Below, piece by piece: positions 17,910 to 28,080 of a stretch of 64,000 nt of DNA; position 1 is the stretch's first letter, and each line of letters starts with the position of its first letter. The notes beneath the pieces are model-generated. The model worked only from the letters and a program-made list of their open reading frames with translations. It did not search any database and was not told the DNA's origin. The translations under genes were made by a program, and so were the position numbers. This DNA comes from Propioniferax innocua (lineage in GTDB: Bacteria > Actinomycetota > Actinomycetes > Propionibacteriales > Propionibacteriaceae), in NCBI RefSeq assembly GCF_006716235.1, contig NZ_VFOR01000005.1:1-64000 (forward strand), in the 5' to 3' direction.

Positions 17910-19304
17910 ATGGTATCGATTCTTATCGGCCTGGCGGTCATGGCAGGTGCTGGTTACCTCATCTTCAAGAAGATGTCGCCGACCGGCATCCTGCTTCTGG
18001 CCGGCCTGTTGTTACTGGCGATCTCGCTCCTCATGGGGCGGGACATCCTGGGTGAGGACATGGAGAGCACCGGCTGGGGCTGGCTGGATTCCATCGACTT
18101 CATCCGATACATGATGACCGACCGCATCGCCGGTCTCGGACTCATGATCATGATCCTCGTCGGTTTCGCCGGATACATGTCGCACATCGGCGCCAATGAC
18201 GCCGTGGTGCGCCTGTTGATCCGGCCATTGTCGATGTTCAAATCGCCCTACCTCGTGATGTGCGTGGCGTTCCTCCTCGGCTGCGCCATGACGCTCGCCG
18301 TGGGATCGGCCACCGGCCTGGGTGTGCTGCTCATGGCCACCTTCTTCCCGATCATGACGCGGGTCGGTGTCTCCAAGTACGCGGCCACGACGATCTGCGC
18401 CTCCACCGCGTCGGTGATCATCTCCCCGGTCACCGCCGATGTGGTGTTGGCCGCCGAGAAGGCCAAGGAGCCCCTCATCGACTTCGGTTTCAAGCAGACG
18501 CTGCCCGTCTCGCTCATCACACTCGCGGTGCTGACCGTTCTGCACTTCTTCTGGCAGCGCTTCCTGGACCGCCGGGCCTTGGCCAAGGAGGGCAAGGAAC
18601 AGCTCGATATCGACGAGCAGCTCGCCCAGAGCCAGGAGGACGGCAAGATCACCAAGACTGCCCCCCTGTGGTACGCGATCCTTCCGTTCCTGCCGATCAT
18701 CCTGGTGTTCGTCTTCAACGGGAACCTCGCGCCCAAACTCGAACTGGTGACGCTCATCATCATCGCGATCATGATCGCCGCGATCATCGAGTTCATTCGG
18801 CAGAAGGCGCGTCTGCGCAAGGTGCTCGATGGTCTGGAGGTCGGCTACAAGGGGATGGGCGATGCCTTCAGCAGCGTCGTCATGCTCGTGATCGCCGCGA
18901 GCATCTTCGCGCACGGTCTGGCCACGGTCGGGTTCGTGGACGCCCTCATCGGCGGTGTCCAGAACGCAGGCGGAGCCGGCGTTCTGGTGATGATCGCGCT
19001 GACCGTCATCACCATCGTGGTGACCATCACCACCGGTTCGGGCAACTCGGCCTTCTATGCCTTCGTGGAGCTGGCGCCGAAACTGGCCTCGGAGCTGGGC
19101 GTTCGGGGCGCCTACCTCATCATCCCGATGCTGGAGGCCTCCAACATGGCGCGTCCGCTCTCGCCGGTCTCCGGCGTGGTCGTGGCCTGTGCCGGTATCG
19201 CGAAGATCAACCCGCTCGAGATCGTCAAGCGAGCCAGCGTCCCGTCGTTGGGTGCCGCAGTGGTCATGGTCATCACCTCGATGATCCTGGTGCCGCTGCA
19301 CTGA
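17910..19304 (+). CDS. dcuC: DcuC-family C4-dicarboxylate transporter
   Basis: Predicted anaerobic C4-dicarboxylate carrier; in E. coli DcuC mainly exports succinate during fermentation. The 464-residue protein is almost all membrane helix, about 12 segments, with FAGYMSHIGANDAVVRLLIRP, a GCAMTLAVGSATGLGVLL segment, ICASTASVIISP and, in the second half, VTITTGSGNSAFYAFVELAP and ASNMARPLSPVSGV, all typical of DcuC. GGGAG lies about 8 bp before ATG 17910. It is the only gene of its transcript and is read away from hrpB. With PFOR it suggests pyruvate and succinate or fumarate fluxes. Direction of transport cannot be told from sequence. Confidence 0.88.
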   Translation: MVSILIGLAVMAGAGYLIFKKMSPTGILLLAGLLLLAISLLMGRDILGEDMESTGWGWLDSIDFIRYMMTDRIAGLGLMIMILVGFAGYMSHIGANDAVVRLLIRPLSMFKSPYLVMCVAFLLGCAMTLAVGSATGLGVLLMATFFPIMTRVGVSKYAATTICASTASVIISPVTADVVLAAEKAKEPLIDFGFKQTLPVSLITLAVLTVLHFFWQRFLDRRALAKEGKEQLDIDEQLAQSQEDGKITKTAPLWYAILPFLPIILVFVFNGNLAPKLELVTLIIIAIMIAAIIEFIRQKARLRKVLDGLEVGYKGMGDAFSSVVMLVIAASIFAHGLATVGFVDALIGGVQNAGGAGVLVMIALTVITIVVTITTGSGNSAFYAFVELAPKLASELGVRGAYLIIPMLEASNMARPLSPVSGVVVACAGIAKINPLEIVKRASVPSLGAAVVMVITSMILVPLH

Positions 19305-19431
19305 CGCGCGGCCCGCATCAGCGGGGAAAGCGTTCTCAGCTCATCGAGGCGATCGTGCAATGCGCGCAGGGCAGAAGTGGTGTACCGGCGCCGGTTGTGC
19401 GGATCGCAGGCTCATGGCAGATATGGAACAG

Positions 19432-19450
19432 CCCTGACGCAATGTCAGGG
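19432..19450. terminator. Hairpin between convergent dcuC and helY
   Basis: CCCTGAC (19432-19438) and GTCAGGG (19444-19450) form a perfect 7-bp stem around GCAAT. It lies in the 212-bp gap between two converging genes and could serve both. There is no U run. A 12-bp palindrome ACCGGCGCCGGT lies nearby at 19383-19394. Confidence 0.45.
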
Positions 19451-19494
19451 GAACTGGTGGACGTGTCCTGTCATCAACAGCCAGCATCCCGGGT

Positions 19495-19524
19495 CAGCGT
19501 CAGAACGGGCCCAGCGTCAGAACG
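19495..19524. repeat. 17-bp tandem duplication at the helY 3' end
   Basis: CAGCGTCAGAACGGGCC (19495-19511) is followed by its first 13 bases again. The second copy covers the stop codon of helY. The 14-mer GGGCCCAGCGTCAG at the junction also occurs in the leuC leader repeat at 49509-49522. Confidence 0.7.
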
Positions 19525-22444
19525 CGACCACCCCGCGTCGCATCGTGTCGCTCACCTCGCGGCAGGTGCGTCGCAGGGCGGGATCCTCGGCGAGGGCTGC
19601 GGCCTTGCCGATCTGGTCGGCGAAGTCGATGACCTGACGCACCCAGCGCACGAAGTCACCCGCGGACAGCGCCGTGTCGGCCAACACCGCGGCCAGGGGC
19701 CGGCCTCCGCACCAGTCATGGGCGGCTTCGGCGAACCCGAGGTCGAGGTCCCGGCCACGGTCGATGCGGAAGTCACGCTCGGCGAGCCCGACCTCGCGGT
19801 GGATGGAGCGCAGCTGGTCGTACCGGGCCTGCGATTCGGCATCGGGCATGCGCGGTGGCCGCTGACGTGAATCGGTGCGACGGCTCTCGTAGACGAGCGT
19901 GGAGAGCACCGCGGCCAGTCGGGGTGCGGTCAAACCGCTGAAAACCCCTCGCCGCAGTGCCTCGGCGGCGACGAGGTCGAGCTCGTTGTAGATCCGGGAC
20001 AGGGCTCGGCCCGGCGCGGTGACGGTCAGCTCCTTGGCGGTGGCCCCCTCGTCCTGGGAGGTTTCGTCGAGCGGCGCGAGGTACCCGAGTGATTCGAGCA
20101 CCAGGCAGATCCGGTCGAACGAGGCCGCGATCGTGTTGGTGCGTCGCTCCATGCGCGCGGTCAGTTTCTCGTTCTCCCGTTCCAGCGCCATGGCCTTCTC
20201 CCCCCAGCGGGCATGGGTCTCACGCTCGGGGCAGGCATGACAGGGGTGGGCCCGCATCTGATCGCGCAGATCGGCGATCTCGGCAGACACGGCCTCGTCC
20301 ATCGCGCCGGGACGCCAGCGTTCGGGGCGCAGATCGATGGTCTCCATGCGGTGCTGGAACGCGGCGAAGAGGCTGCGTCGGGCATGGGCGTCCTTGGGAT
20401 GGAAACGCTTGGGGATGCGCACCCGGCCCACCGGCGAGACCGGCGTCGGGAAATCGTTCATGGTCAGACGCTTGACGTGACGCTCACCGGTGAGCACCTG
20501 CGGATGGGGCTCCTCGCGAGAACCACGGACGCCGGTGTCGATGACGACCGCCCAGCCCTGGTGGCGTCCAGTGGGCACGTGGATGATGTCTCCCGGACGC
20601 AGGTCGATCACCGACCGGAGCGCCTCGGCACGCTTGTCGGCCTTGCGTGCCCGCGCAGCGTCGGCCTCCAGCTCGCCGATCTTCGAACGCAACCGGGCGT
20701 ACTCGGTGAAATCACCGTTCTCGCAGGCGGCCTTGGCCAGCAGTTCCTCGATACGGCGTCGGTTCTTCTCGACGGTGCGTACTCCACCGACCACCGACCG
20801 GTCCGACTGGTACTGCGCGAACGACTGCTCCAGCAAAGTGCGGGCGCGGCCCCGCCCCACGGTCCCGACGAGGTTGACCGCCATGTTGTAGGTGGGTGCG
20901 AACGACGAGCGCAGGGGATAGGTGCGTCGGCTCGCGAGGCCGGCCACCGCCCGCGGATCGAGCCCCGGCTGCCACAGGACCACCGCGTGGCCTTCGGTGT
21001 CGATGCCGCGACGCCCCGCGCGTCCGGTCAACTGGGTGTACTCGCCGGGGGTGATGTCGGCATGGATGTCACCGTTGAACTTGACGAGTTTCTCCAGCAC
21101 CACCGATCGCGCGGGCATGTTGATGCCCAGCGCAAGCGTCTCGGTGGCGAACACGACCTTGATCAGGTTCTTGGTGAAGCACTCCTCGACGCATTCCTTG
21201 AACGCCGGCAGCATCCCGGCATGGTGTGACGCCACCCCGCGCAGCAGCGCTTCGGTGAAGGTGTCGGCGTCGAGGGCCGCAAGGTCGGCGGGGGATAGGC
21301 CGGAGGTGTGGGCGTCGACGATCTCGATGATCGCGGCGCGCTCGGCCGCATCGGTCAGCTCGACGCCGGACCCGAGTACCTGTTTCACCGCGGCGTCACA
21401 GCCCTGCCGGGAGAAGATGAACACGATCGCGGGCAGCAGGTCGGCTCGATCGAGGGATCGGATCATGTCGCCGCGCGACGGTGGACGGAAATGCGACTTC
21501 TCCCGGTGGGAGCGATGGGCGGCGCCGCCGTAGGAGCCCGAGCCGTGCCCGTGCGCCCGCTTGCCGCGGCCGCGTTTGCCACGGGGACGACGCGAGTCGT
21601 CGCGCACGGTGCGGGCTTCCTGCTTGGCGACCTGCACCAGAGCGGGATTCACATCGTGGTGCGCGGCCACCTTGCTTGCGTCGGTGGTGGCGGTGGGTGC
21701 TTCACCGGCGAACAGATCGTGGATCTTCCGGCCGACGAGCACGTGCTGGTACAGCGGCACCGGACGCCGCTCGGAGACCACGAGGTCCACCTGGCCGCGC
21801 ACCTCGCTGAGCCACTCACCGAACTCCTCGGCATTGGACACCGTTGCCGAGAGCGCCACCAACTGCACCGAATCGGCCAGGCCGATGATGACTTCCTCCC
21901 AGACCGCGCCCCGGAACCGGTCGGCCAGATAGTGCACCTCGTCCATGACAACGAAGCCCAGACCGGTCAGCGTCGGCGATTGTGCGTAGATCATGTTGCG
22001 CAGGACCTCGGTGGTCATCACCACCACCGGCGCCTCGGAGTTGATGGAGGTGTCACCGGTCAACAGGCCGACGTGCTCGAGGCCGTACCGGTCCACGAGG
22101 TCGTTGTACTTCTGGTTCGACAGGGCCTTGATCGGGGTCGTGTAGAAAGCTTTCTTCCCGGTGGCGGTGGCCAGATGCACCGCGAATTCACCGGCGATCG
22201 TCTTGCCCGCTCCCGTGGGAGCCGCCACCAGGACACCGTGGCCGTCTTCGATGTGTTCACAGGCCTGACGCTGGAAGTCATCGAACGTGAATGAATGCTC
22301 CGACATGAAGGCCTGCGTGTGGGGATAACGCTGCTTCCACCGGAACAACGCCATCCGTTCGGCCGGGCCGAGTTCGGCGTCGGGATCGTGCGTGACGGCG
22401 ACGGGGCGGGGCGCATCGCCGCCGAACTGGCGTGCATCGGACAT
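19517..22444 (-). CDS. helY: Ski2/Mtr4-like superfamily 2 helicase HelY
   Basis: Large DExH helicase, 975 residues, similar to the eukaryotic RNA helicases Mtr4 and Ski2 and to mycobacterial HelY. Motifs in order: FQRQACEHIEDGHGVLVAAPTGAGKT near residue 75, TTPIKALSNQKYND, LLTGDTSINSEA, MTTEVLRNMIYAQ, VVMDEVHYLADRFRG, LSATVSNAEEFG, IFIFSR (here VFIFSRQGCD), FATETLALGINMPARSVVLE and QLTGRAGRRGID. A long C-terminal part ends in the DSHCT-type region (ALLRGVFSGL, RWVRQVIDFADQIG). A basic Gly/Arg/His-rich insert lies near residues 285-320. On the minus strand TAGGTT (22456-22451) is 6 bp before ATG 22444, so a leaderless transcript is likely. It probably remodels structured RNA; the targets are unknown. 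Confidence 0.92.
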   Translation of the reverse strand: MSDARQFGGDAPRPVAVTHDPDAELGPAERMALFRWKQRYPHTQAFMSEHSFTFDDFQRQACEHIEDGHGVLVAAPTGAGKTIAGEFAVHLATATGKKAFYTTPIKALSNQKYNDLVDRYGLEHVGLLTGDTSINSEAPVVVMTTEVLRNMIYAQSPTLTGLGFVVMDEVHYLADRFRGAVWEEVIIGLADSVQLVALSATVSNAEEFGEWLSEVRGQVDLVVSERRPVPLYQHVLVGRKIHDLFAGEAPTATTDASKVAAHHDVNPALVQVAKQEARTVRDDSRRPRGKRGRGKRAHGHGSGSYGGAAHRSHREKSHFRPPSRGDMIRSLDRADLLPAIVFIFSRQGCDAAVKQVLGSGVELTDAAERAAIIEIVDAHTSGLSPADLAALDADTFTEALLRGVASHHAGMLPAFKECVEECFTKNLIKVVFATETLALGINMPARSVVLEKLVKFNGDIHADITPGEYTQLTGRAGRRGIDTEGHAVVLWQPGLDPRAVAGLASRRTYPLRSSFAPTYNMAVNLVGTVGRGRARTLLEQSFAQYQSDRSVVGGVRTVEKNRRRIEELLAKAACENGDFTEYARLRSKIGELEADAARARKADKRAEALRSVIDLRPGDIIHVPTGRHQGWAVVIDTGVRGSREEPHPQVLTGERHVKRLTMNDFPTPVSPVGRVRIPKRFHPKDAHARRSLFAAFQHRMETIDLRPERWRPGAMDEAVSAEIADLRDQMRAHPCHACPERETHARWGEKAMALERENEKLTARMERRTNTIAASFDRICLVLESLGYLAPLDETSQDEGATAKELTVTAPGRALSRIYNELDLVAAEALRRGVFSGLTAPRLAAVLSTLVYESRRTDSRQRPPRMPDAESQARYDQLRSIHREVGLAERDFRIDRGRDLDLGFAEAAHDWCGGRPLAAVLADTALSAGDFVRWVRQVIDFADQIGKAAALAEDPALRRTCREVSDTMRRGVVAF

Positions 22445-22616
22445 GACTCCAACCTACTTGCCCGATCGATGACATCGTCTGGGTGTTGTTCGAGTGTTCG
22501 TGATGTCTGTGTCACTTGATGTTTCCCATCGTTAACGCACGTGACACCGACCCTCATTAGCGTCCGGGGCGTTTTCCCGCTCACCCCACCCCCGGAACGC
22601 GAGAGGCATGATCGCT

Positions 22617-25600
22617 GTGACCCCACCCATGACCCGAACACCGCTTCACCTTGGCACCCTGCAACGTGCCGGAAAGCTGTTCTTGGCACTGATGCTCACC
22701 CTCGGCATCTGTCTGGGAACCGCTGGAATCGGGGCAGGTCAGGCCGCAGCGGAACTCCCCGGTCCGACCGACGGCGGACGCGCCATCATCACCGAATCCA
22801 CCACCGAGGAAGTGGCTGCAGGGATCACACAGTCGCACTACGAACGGATCGATCCCGAGGGCCGGAACCGTATCGACGTTCTCGAAGTGGACCTGTCCCG
22901 CAACACTCCGAACTACCTCGACACCGGAAAGGTCGCCGGCGTCGGCACCGTCTCATCCATGGTCGAGGCCGAGGACGCGGACTTCGCCGTGAACGGTGAC
23001 TTCTTCGACATCAACAACTCCGGGGCGCCACTCGGTAACGGAGTCGATGCGGGGCAGGCCCGCACATCGGCCAACTCCGAGTACGCCCCGAAATCGGTCA
23101 TGATCGACAATGACCGTCTCGGGACGATCGCCGACCTGATCCTCGATGGCACCGTCTCCTTCGGCGGCGATGATCATGAACTGCTTGGGCTCAATGTCCA
23201 GAAGATGGCTGATGGGATGGTCGTCTACGACGAGAACTGGGGCACCTTCCCGTTGGGACGCTCCTTGGACGGGGCGGAGGGCTTCGCCGTCGCACTGGGG
23301 CCGAACGGTGAGGTCACACGAACAGAGGTGGATCTGGCTGGTGAAGCGGCCATCGGTGCGGGGGAGCGAGTGGTGATGGCCCGCGGCACCGAAGCCATCG
23401 AGGCACTGCAGACGCTCGCGGTGGGGGACCGCGTCGACATCGAGATCGGTGCCTCCGCCGAGGACCTGCAGGTCGCGGTCGGCGGTCACTACCAGGTGGC
23501 CCAGGACGGCCGGCCCATCGAAGAGGCCGAGGATCCCCTGATCACCACCATGCATCCGCGTACCGCCGTCGGTTTCAGCGCCGATGGCTCCACCATGTAT
23601 CTGGTGGCCGTCGAGGGCCGCACCGACGCGAGCCGCGGCATGACCCTGCCCGAACTAGGCCGGCTCATGATCGAACTGGGCGCGGAGAACGCCATGAACC
23701 TCGATGGAGGAGGTTCCACCACGATGGTGGGGCGTGACCCCGGTGACGAGGATCCCGGCGTCATCAACGATCCTTCCGACGGGCAGGAACGGGAAGTGGC
23801 CAACGGTCTGGGCATCACGAGCGACGCCAGCGATGGTGAACTGGCCGGGATCGACCTGGAGCTCCCCGCGGGCGAGCGGACCGATGCGGTGTTCCCCGGG
23901 CTGCATCGCACGATCACTCCACAACCCCACGACGCCGGGGGACGACCTGTCGAAGCAGGCATCGACGCCTGGGGCAGCAGCGACGACGGTGTGTTGAAGG
24001 TGTCCGACGGCACCGTGACGGGCGTCGCCCCGGGCGCGGCGGAGGTGAGCGCCACCAGCGGGGATGTGGAGGCCACCACCGGAATGCGAGTGCTCGGCGA
24101 ACTGGTGCGCGTCGAGGCGTCGGCCCAGACGCTGCAGATGCCCAAGAAGGGCGACACCGCCGAGTTCACCCTCACCGGCTATGACGCCGAAGGCTATGCG
24201 GCACCGATCGATCCGGCCGACATCGAGATCGAGGGAGCCGACGGCATGATCGACATCGTGCCTGGGGAGAAGGAGGCATTGGCCGCCAAGGCCCTGGTCG
24301 ATGAGGGCGCCGGGCGGCTGAAGCTCACGGTGCAGGGCCATACCGCCGAGGTCGCCTTCGCCGTGGGCCAGGACACCGAGCTGGTCACGACCTTCGAGGA
24401 GGGTGCGGCGGCCTACGACACCGACGGCGCTCGTTCGACCGTCAGCGCCGAGGACGCGCCGGGACGCGAGGACGACTCCGGCGTCGCATTGACCATGGAT
24501 TTCAGTCAGGACACGGCCACGCGCACCTCGAACCTGTGGACCAAGGACCCCATGGGTGGCTTCGAACTGCCGGGGCAGCCGTTGACGCTGACCGCGTGGG
24601 TCAAGGGCGATGGCGAGAACCAGCCCATGATCTACGCCGAGGTCAACAACGGCGCGGAGGAGATGGGCACCATCTACGGATCGCGCATCGAGAAGACGAC
24701 CGAGTGGCAACAGGTCACCTTCGAGGTCCCCGCCGGATATGCGACACCGCAGGCTTGGTACAAGATCGGCTTCTATGAGACCGACGCGTCCTTGAAGTAC
24801 AAGACGACCGTCGTGTTCGACGACATCGAGGTGACATACTCCCCGCCGGTCGAAGCGCCGGCCGAAGCTCGCTGGAAGGATTCGGCGGTCGCCGACGGAT
24901 GCTCGACCGGCGAGCGTCCGCAACGGATCGCGGTCATGTCCGATGCACAGTTCGTCGGACGTGAGCCCGACAGTCCGTTGGTCGAAGGTGCTCGCCGCAC
25001 ACTGAGGGAAATCGCTGCGGAGAGCCCCGACGGGGTCTACATCGTCGGTGACCTGGTGGACGAGGGTCGTGATGAGGACTTCGAACTGGCTCGCCGCGTC
25101 CTCGACGAGGAACTGGGCGACATCCCCTGGACATATGTGCCGGGCAACCACGAGGTCATGGGCGAGCCCATCGAGAACTTCCGCGAGCATTTCGGCGACA
25201 GCCACACGCACACGGATCTCGATGGGACCCGGATCATCACCCTCGACAGTTCCTCGGGGCGCATCGGCGATGACTTCGAACAGGTGAGGATGTTGCGTGA
25301 GCAACTCGATGCGGCTGCCGAGGACCCCGAGGTGTCCGGCGTTCTGGTCATGTTCCACCACCCCACCGAGGACTTCCTGCCGACCAAGGCGAGCCAGCTG
25401 TCGGACCGCCACGAGGCAGCCATGCTCGAGCAGTGGTTCGCCGATTTCCGTGCGGGTGGGAAGCACATCGGAGTGATCAACGGCCACGTCGGCGCGTTCC
25501 ACACGCGTCAGACCGAAGGTGTCATCCATCACACGAACGGCAACTCGGGCAAGAACCCGCACTCGACGCCGGATTGGGGCGGTTGGCTCGGCTGGACGAT

Positions 25601-26315
25601 GCTGGGGATTGACCCCTCGGCGCCTGGTGAGGCTCCGGCCACCGATTGGCTCCAGGTGCAGACCCGCCCCTACATCGACGCGGACACACTGGCCATCACC
25701 GCACCGGACACAGCGTCGGTGGGGGACACCCTCGACCTCTCCGCCGCATTCACCCAGGACGGCGAGAAGATGCCCGTCTCCTGGCCGATGTCGATGTGTT
25801 GGGGAGGCGCAGGAGTCCACGTGGGTGCCATTGACGACGCACCCGAAGGCACGAAGGCTGTGATCGACCCGACCACCCACGCCATCACCTTCCTGCCACA
25901 GGAATCAGGCGAGGTCACCGTGGAACTGACCGTCAACGGGCACACTGCCACCCACACCTTCACGGTCGCTGGATCGACGCCAACGCCTGAACCCACCGGA
26001 ACGCCTGAACCTTCTGAAACGCCCGAGCCTTCTGAAACGCCCGCGCCTTCTGAAACACCAGAGCCCTCCGACACGCCCAGCCAGGACCCGACGCCCGAGC
26101 CGTCCGAGGACCCAGCACCGTCCGAGGACCCAGTGCCGTCTGAGGACCCCGCCCCCAGTGAGGATCCGGTCCCGACAGGGGCTCCTGCACCGGGAGCTGA
26201 TCGCGGAGGTGGTCGCACGCTGCCGTCGACAGGTTCGACACCCGGACTGGCGGGTGCGGGCATGGCTGCCATGGCACTGCTGACACTCGGAGGCGTCTGC
26301 ATCCGCCGCAGGTGA
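22617..26315 (+). CDS. Secreted LPSTG-anchored phosphodiester glycosidase / metallophosphoesterase fusion
   Basis: Large surface protein of 1232 residues. A signal peptide (LFLALMLTLGICLGTAGIGAGQAAA) is followed by a phosphodiester glycosidase (NAGPA-like) domain, residues about 85-410, with AVNGDFFD and the signature NLDGGGSTTMV near 361. A bacterial Ig-like domain (about 425-500), a second beta-rich stretch, and a carbohydrate-binding-like jelly roll (about 590-740) come next. A calcineurin-type metallophosphoesterase covers about 765-1020 (MSDAQF, GDLVDEG, PGNHEV, MFHHPTE, INGHVG). A PEPS-rich spacer leads to LPSTG near residue 1202, a hydrophobic helix and RRR, the sortase sorting signal. 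GTG 22617 has GAGAGG 10 bp upstream; ATG 22608 is only 1 bp from it. It may act on phosphodiester-linked wall glycans; the substrate is unknown. Confidence 0.82.
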   Translation: MTPPMTRTPLHLGTLQRAGKLFLALMLTLGICLGTAGIGAGQAAAELPGPTDGGRAIITESTTEEVAAGITQSHYERIDPEGRNRIDVLEVDLSRNTPNYLDTGKVAGVGTVSSMVEAEDADFAVNGDFFDINNSGAPLGNGVDAGQARTSANSEYAPKSVMIDNDRLGTIADLILDGTVSFGGDDHELLGLNVQKMADGMVVYDENWGTFPLGRSLDGAEGFAVALGPNGEVTRTEVDLAGEAAIGAGERVVMARGTEAIEALQTLAVGDRVDIEIGASAEDLQVAVGGHYQVAQDGRPIEEAEDPLITTMHPRTAVGFSADGSTMYLVAVEGRTDASRGMTLPELGRLMIELGAENAMNLDGGGSTTMVGRDPGDEDPGVINDPSDGQEREVANGLGITSDASDGELAGIDLELPAGERTDAVFPGLHRTITPQPHDAGGRPVEAGIDAWGSSDDGVLKVSDGTVTGVAPGAAEVSATSGDVEATTGMRVLGELVRVEASAQTLQMPKKGDTAEFTLTGYDAEGYAAPIDPADIEIEGADGMIDIVPGEKEALAAKALVDEGAGRLKLTVQGHTAEVAFAVGQDTELVTTFEEGAAAYDTDGARSTVSAEDAPGREDDSGVALTMDFSQDTATRTSNLWTKDPMGGFELPGQPLTLTAWVKGDGENQPMIYAEVNNGAEEMGTIYGSRIEKTTEWQQVTFEVPAGYATPQAWYKIGFYETDASLKYKTTVVFDDIEVTYSPPVEAPAEARWKDSAVADGCSTGERPQRIAVMSDAQFVGREPDSPLVEGARRTLREIAAESPDGVYIVGDLVDEGRDEDFELARRVLDEELGDIPWTYVPGNHEVMGEPIENFREHFGDSHTHTDLDGTRIITLDSSSGRIGDDFEQVRMLREQLDAAAEDPEVSGVLVMFHHPTEDFLPTKASQLSDRHEAAMLEQWFADFRAGGKHIGVINGHVGAFHTRQTEGVIHHTNGNSGKNPHSTPDWGGWLGWTMLGIDPSAPGEAPATDWLQVQTRPYIDADTLAITAPDTASVGDTLDLSAAFTQDGEKMPVSWPMSMCWGGAGVHVGAIDDAPEGTKAVIDPTTHAITFLPQESGEVTVELTVNGHTATHTFTVAGSTPTPEPTGTPEPSETPEPSETPAPSETPEPSDTPSQDPTPEPSEDPAPSEDPVPSEDPAPSEDPVPTGAPAPGADRGGGRTLPSTGSTPGLAGAGMAAMALLTLGGVCIRRR

Positions 26316-26368
26316 GGCTCGACCCGGTACCGTGACCGCAAAGTCAACCCGGCGGTCAGGGGAACGAG

Positions 26369-27148
26369 ATGAGTGTGGCGATTCGTGTGATCGCGTGCCT
26401 GGATGTGCACGACGGCCGAGTGGTGAAGGGCGTCAACTTCACCAATCTGCGGGACGCCGGTGACCCGGTGGAACTCGCCGCGGCCTACGGGAATGCGGGC
26501 GTCGACGAACTGACGTTCCTCGACATCTCGGCCTCGTCGCAGGGACGCGCCACCACGCGTGCAGTCGTTGCCCGAACTGCCGAGACCGTCTTCGTTCCGC
26601 TGACCGTGGGGGGTGGTGTGCGGAGTGTCGATGATGTGGACGCGTTGCTGCGCACCGGCGCCGACAAGGTCTCGATCAACACCGCTGCGATCAGGCGTCC
26701 CGAGTTGATCTCGGAGATAGCCGAGCGATTCGGCAACCAGGTGTTGGTGCTGTCGGTCGACGCACGTCGTGAGGCGGGGCAGCCGTCCGGCTATGGCGTC
26801 ACCACCCATGGAGGTACCGAGAGCGCAGGCCTCGATGCAATCGCGTGGGCCAGGCAGGCCTGCGAACTCGGCGTCGGTGAGGTCCTGCTGAACTCCATGG
26901 ACGCCGATGGCACCACCAATGGCTTCGACCTGGAGATGCTCGCCGATGTCCGCGCCGCAGTGGATGTTCCCCTCATCGCCTCCGGCGGTGCCGGTGCGGT
27001 GGAGCACTTCGTGCAGGCCGCACAGGCTGGGGCTGATGCGATCCTGGCCGCCAGCGTCTTCCACTTCGGGAAGGTGGCGGTCGCCGACGTGAAGTCGGCC
27101 CTGGCTGACGCCGGATTCCCCGTTCGATTGGAAGGAGCCAGCACATGA
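26369..27148 (+). CDS. hisF: Imidazole glycerol phosphate synthase, cyclase subunit
   Basis: HisF joins PRFAR with ammonia to give imidazole glycerol phosphate and AICAR in histidine synthesis, working with the glutaminase HisH. The 259-residue TIM barrel shows [18 protein letters not shown] with the first catalytic Asp, [41 protein letters not shown] with the second catalytic Asp, [10 protein letters not shown] and [22 protein letters not shown] precedes ATG 26369. The rest of the his operon is absent here, and its stop overlaps an unrelated dehydrogenase by ATGA, so this hisF looks displaced from the main cluster or belongs to a split pathway. Confidence 0.96.
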   Translation: MSVAIRVIACLDVHDGRVVKGVNFTNLRDAGDPVELAAAYGNAGVDELTFLDISASSQGRATTRAVVARTAETVFVPLTVGGGVRSVDDVDALLRTGADKVSINTAAIRRPELISEIAERFGNQVLVLSVDARREAGQPSGYGVTTHGGTESAGLDAIAWARQACELGVGEVLLNSMDADGTTNGFDLEMLADVRAAVDVPLIASGGAGAVEHFVQAAQAGADAILAASVFHFGKVAVADVKSALADAGFPVRLEGAST

Positions 27149-28080
27149 CCCGCACCGCATGGGTGCCCCACGAGTCGGTCGACGCCGCAGCCGCCGCATT
27201 GGGTGGCATCCCCGAAGGGCTCCGCGTCGTTCCGTTCCCCGACGCCGACCAGCTGCCGGAGGATCCGGCCTTGGTCGAGTTCCTCGTGCAGCCGTATTTC
27301 TCCGGGGCGCGGGCTCTGGCACGTGTCGACGAGATGGTGAACCTCGAGGTCGTGCAGCTGCAGTCCGCCGGCTATGAGGACGTGTTGCCCGCGGTCCCCG
27401 AGGGGGTGCGGTTGGCGAACGGCCGTGGCGTCCATGACACCGCCACGGCTGAGATCGCGCTCGGCCTCATGATCGCCCATGGCCGCAATATCGACGTGGC
27501 CGCCCGGAACCAGAGTGCCGGACGCTGGGAGCCGATGCCCGGACGCAGCATCGCCGACAAGCACATCCTGCTCGTCGGGCCCGGCAATATCGGACGTGCC
27601 ATCCAGCAACGGCTCGAGGTCTTCGAGCCTGCGAGCATCACGCTGGTGGCCCGCACCGCACGCGACGGTATCCATGCCTTCACCGATCTCGACGATCTGC
27701 TGCCGAAGGCCGACATCGTCGTTCTCGCTTGCCCACTGACCGATGACACCCGGCATCTCCTCGACGCCGAGAGGCTCGCGTTGTTGCACGATGACGCGCT
27801 CGTGGTGAATGTTGCCCGGGGACCGGTCGTCGACACCGAGGCCCTCATCGCCGAGAACGGGCGGATCGGGGCGGCCATGGATGTGGTCGATCCCGAGCCC
27901 CTGCCGCCGGAGCACCCGTTGTGGACCACGCCCCGGGTGCTCATCAGCCCCCACGTGGGTGGCATGGCCGACTGCTTCGAACGGCGGCGTGACAAGCTCC
28001 TCGCCGCTTCACTGCGTGCCTGGCTCGCGGGGGAGCGCCTGCCCGCGGAGATCGACCTCGCAGGTTCTGCACGTCGATGA
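27145..28080 (+). CDS. D-isomer specific 2-hydroxyacid dehydrogenase family protein
   Basis: NAD(P)-dependent dehydrogenase of the 2-hydroxyacid/phosphoglycerate family, 311 residues. The nucleotide-binding site is [13 protein letters not shown] near residue 150. Catalytic residues are in place: Arg in [11 protein letters not shown], Glu in [14 protein letters not shown] and His in LISPHVGGM. Most relatives oxidise or reduce glyoxylate, hydroxypyruvate or other 2-oxo acids; the substrate here is unknown. It overlaps hisF and the next membrane protein through ATGA junctions, so three genes with no clear pathway link appear to be one operon. Confidence 0.88.
   Translation: MTRTAWVPHESVDAAAAALGGIPEGLRVVPFPDADQLPEDPALVEFLVQPYFSGARALARVDEMVNLEVVQLQSAGYEDVLPAVPEGVRLANGRGVHDTATAEIALGLMIAHGRNIDVAARNQSAGRWEPMPGRSIADKHILLVGPGNIGRAIQQRLEVFEPASITLVARTARDGIHAFTDLDDLLPKADIVVLACPLTDDTRHLLDAERLALLHDDALVVNVARGPVVDTEALIAENGRIGAAMDVVDPEPLPPEHPLWTTPRVLISPHVGGMADCFERRRDKLLAASLRAWLAGERLPAEIDLAGSARR

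Noticed and set aside
22488-22503. Tandem GTTCGAGT-GTTCGTGA as a PHO box
   Set aside because: The unit length (8 bp) and sequence do not match the 11-bp actinobacterial PHO repeats well, so I did not list it as a feature.
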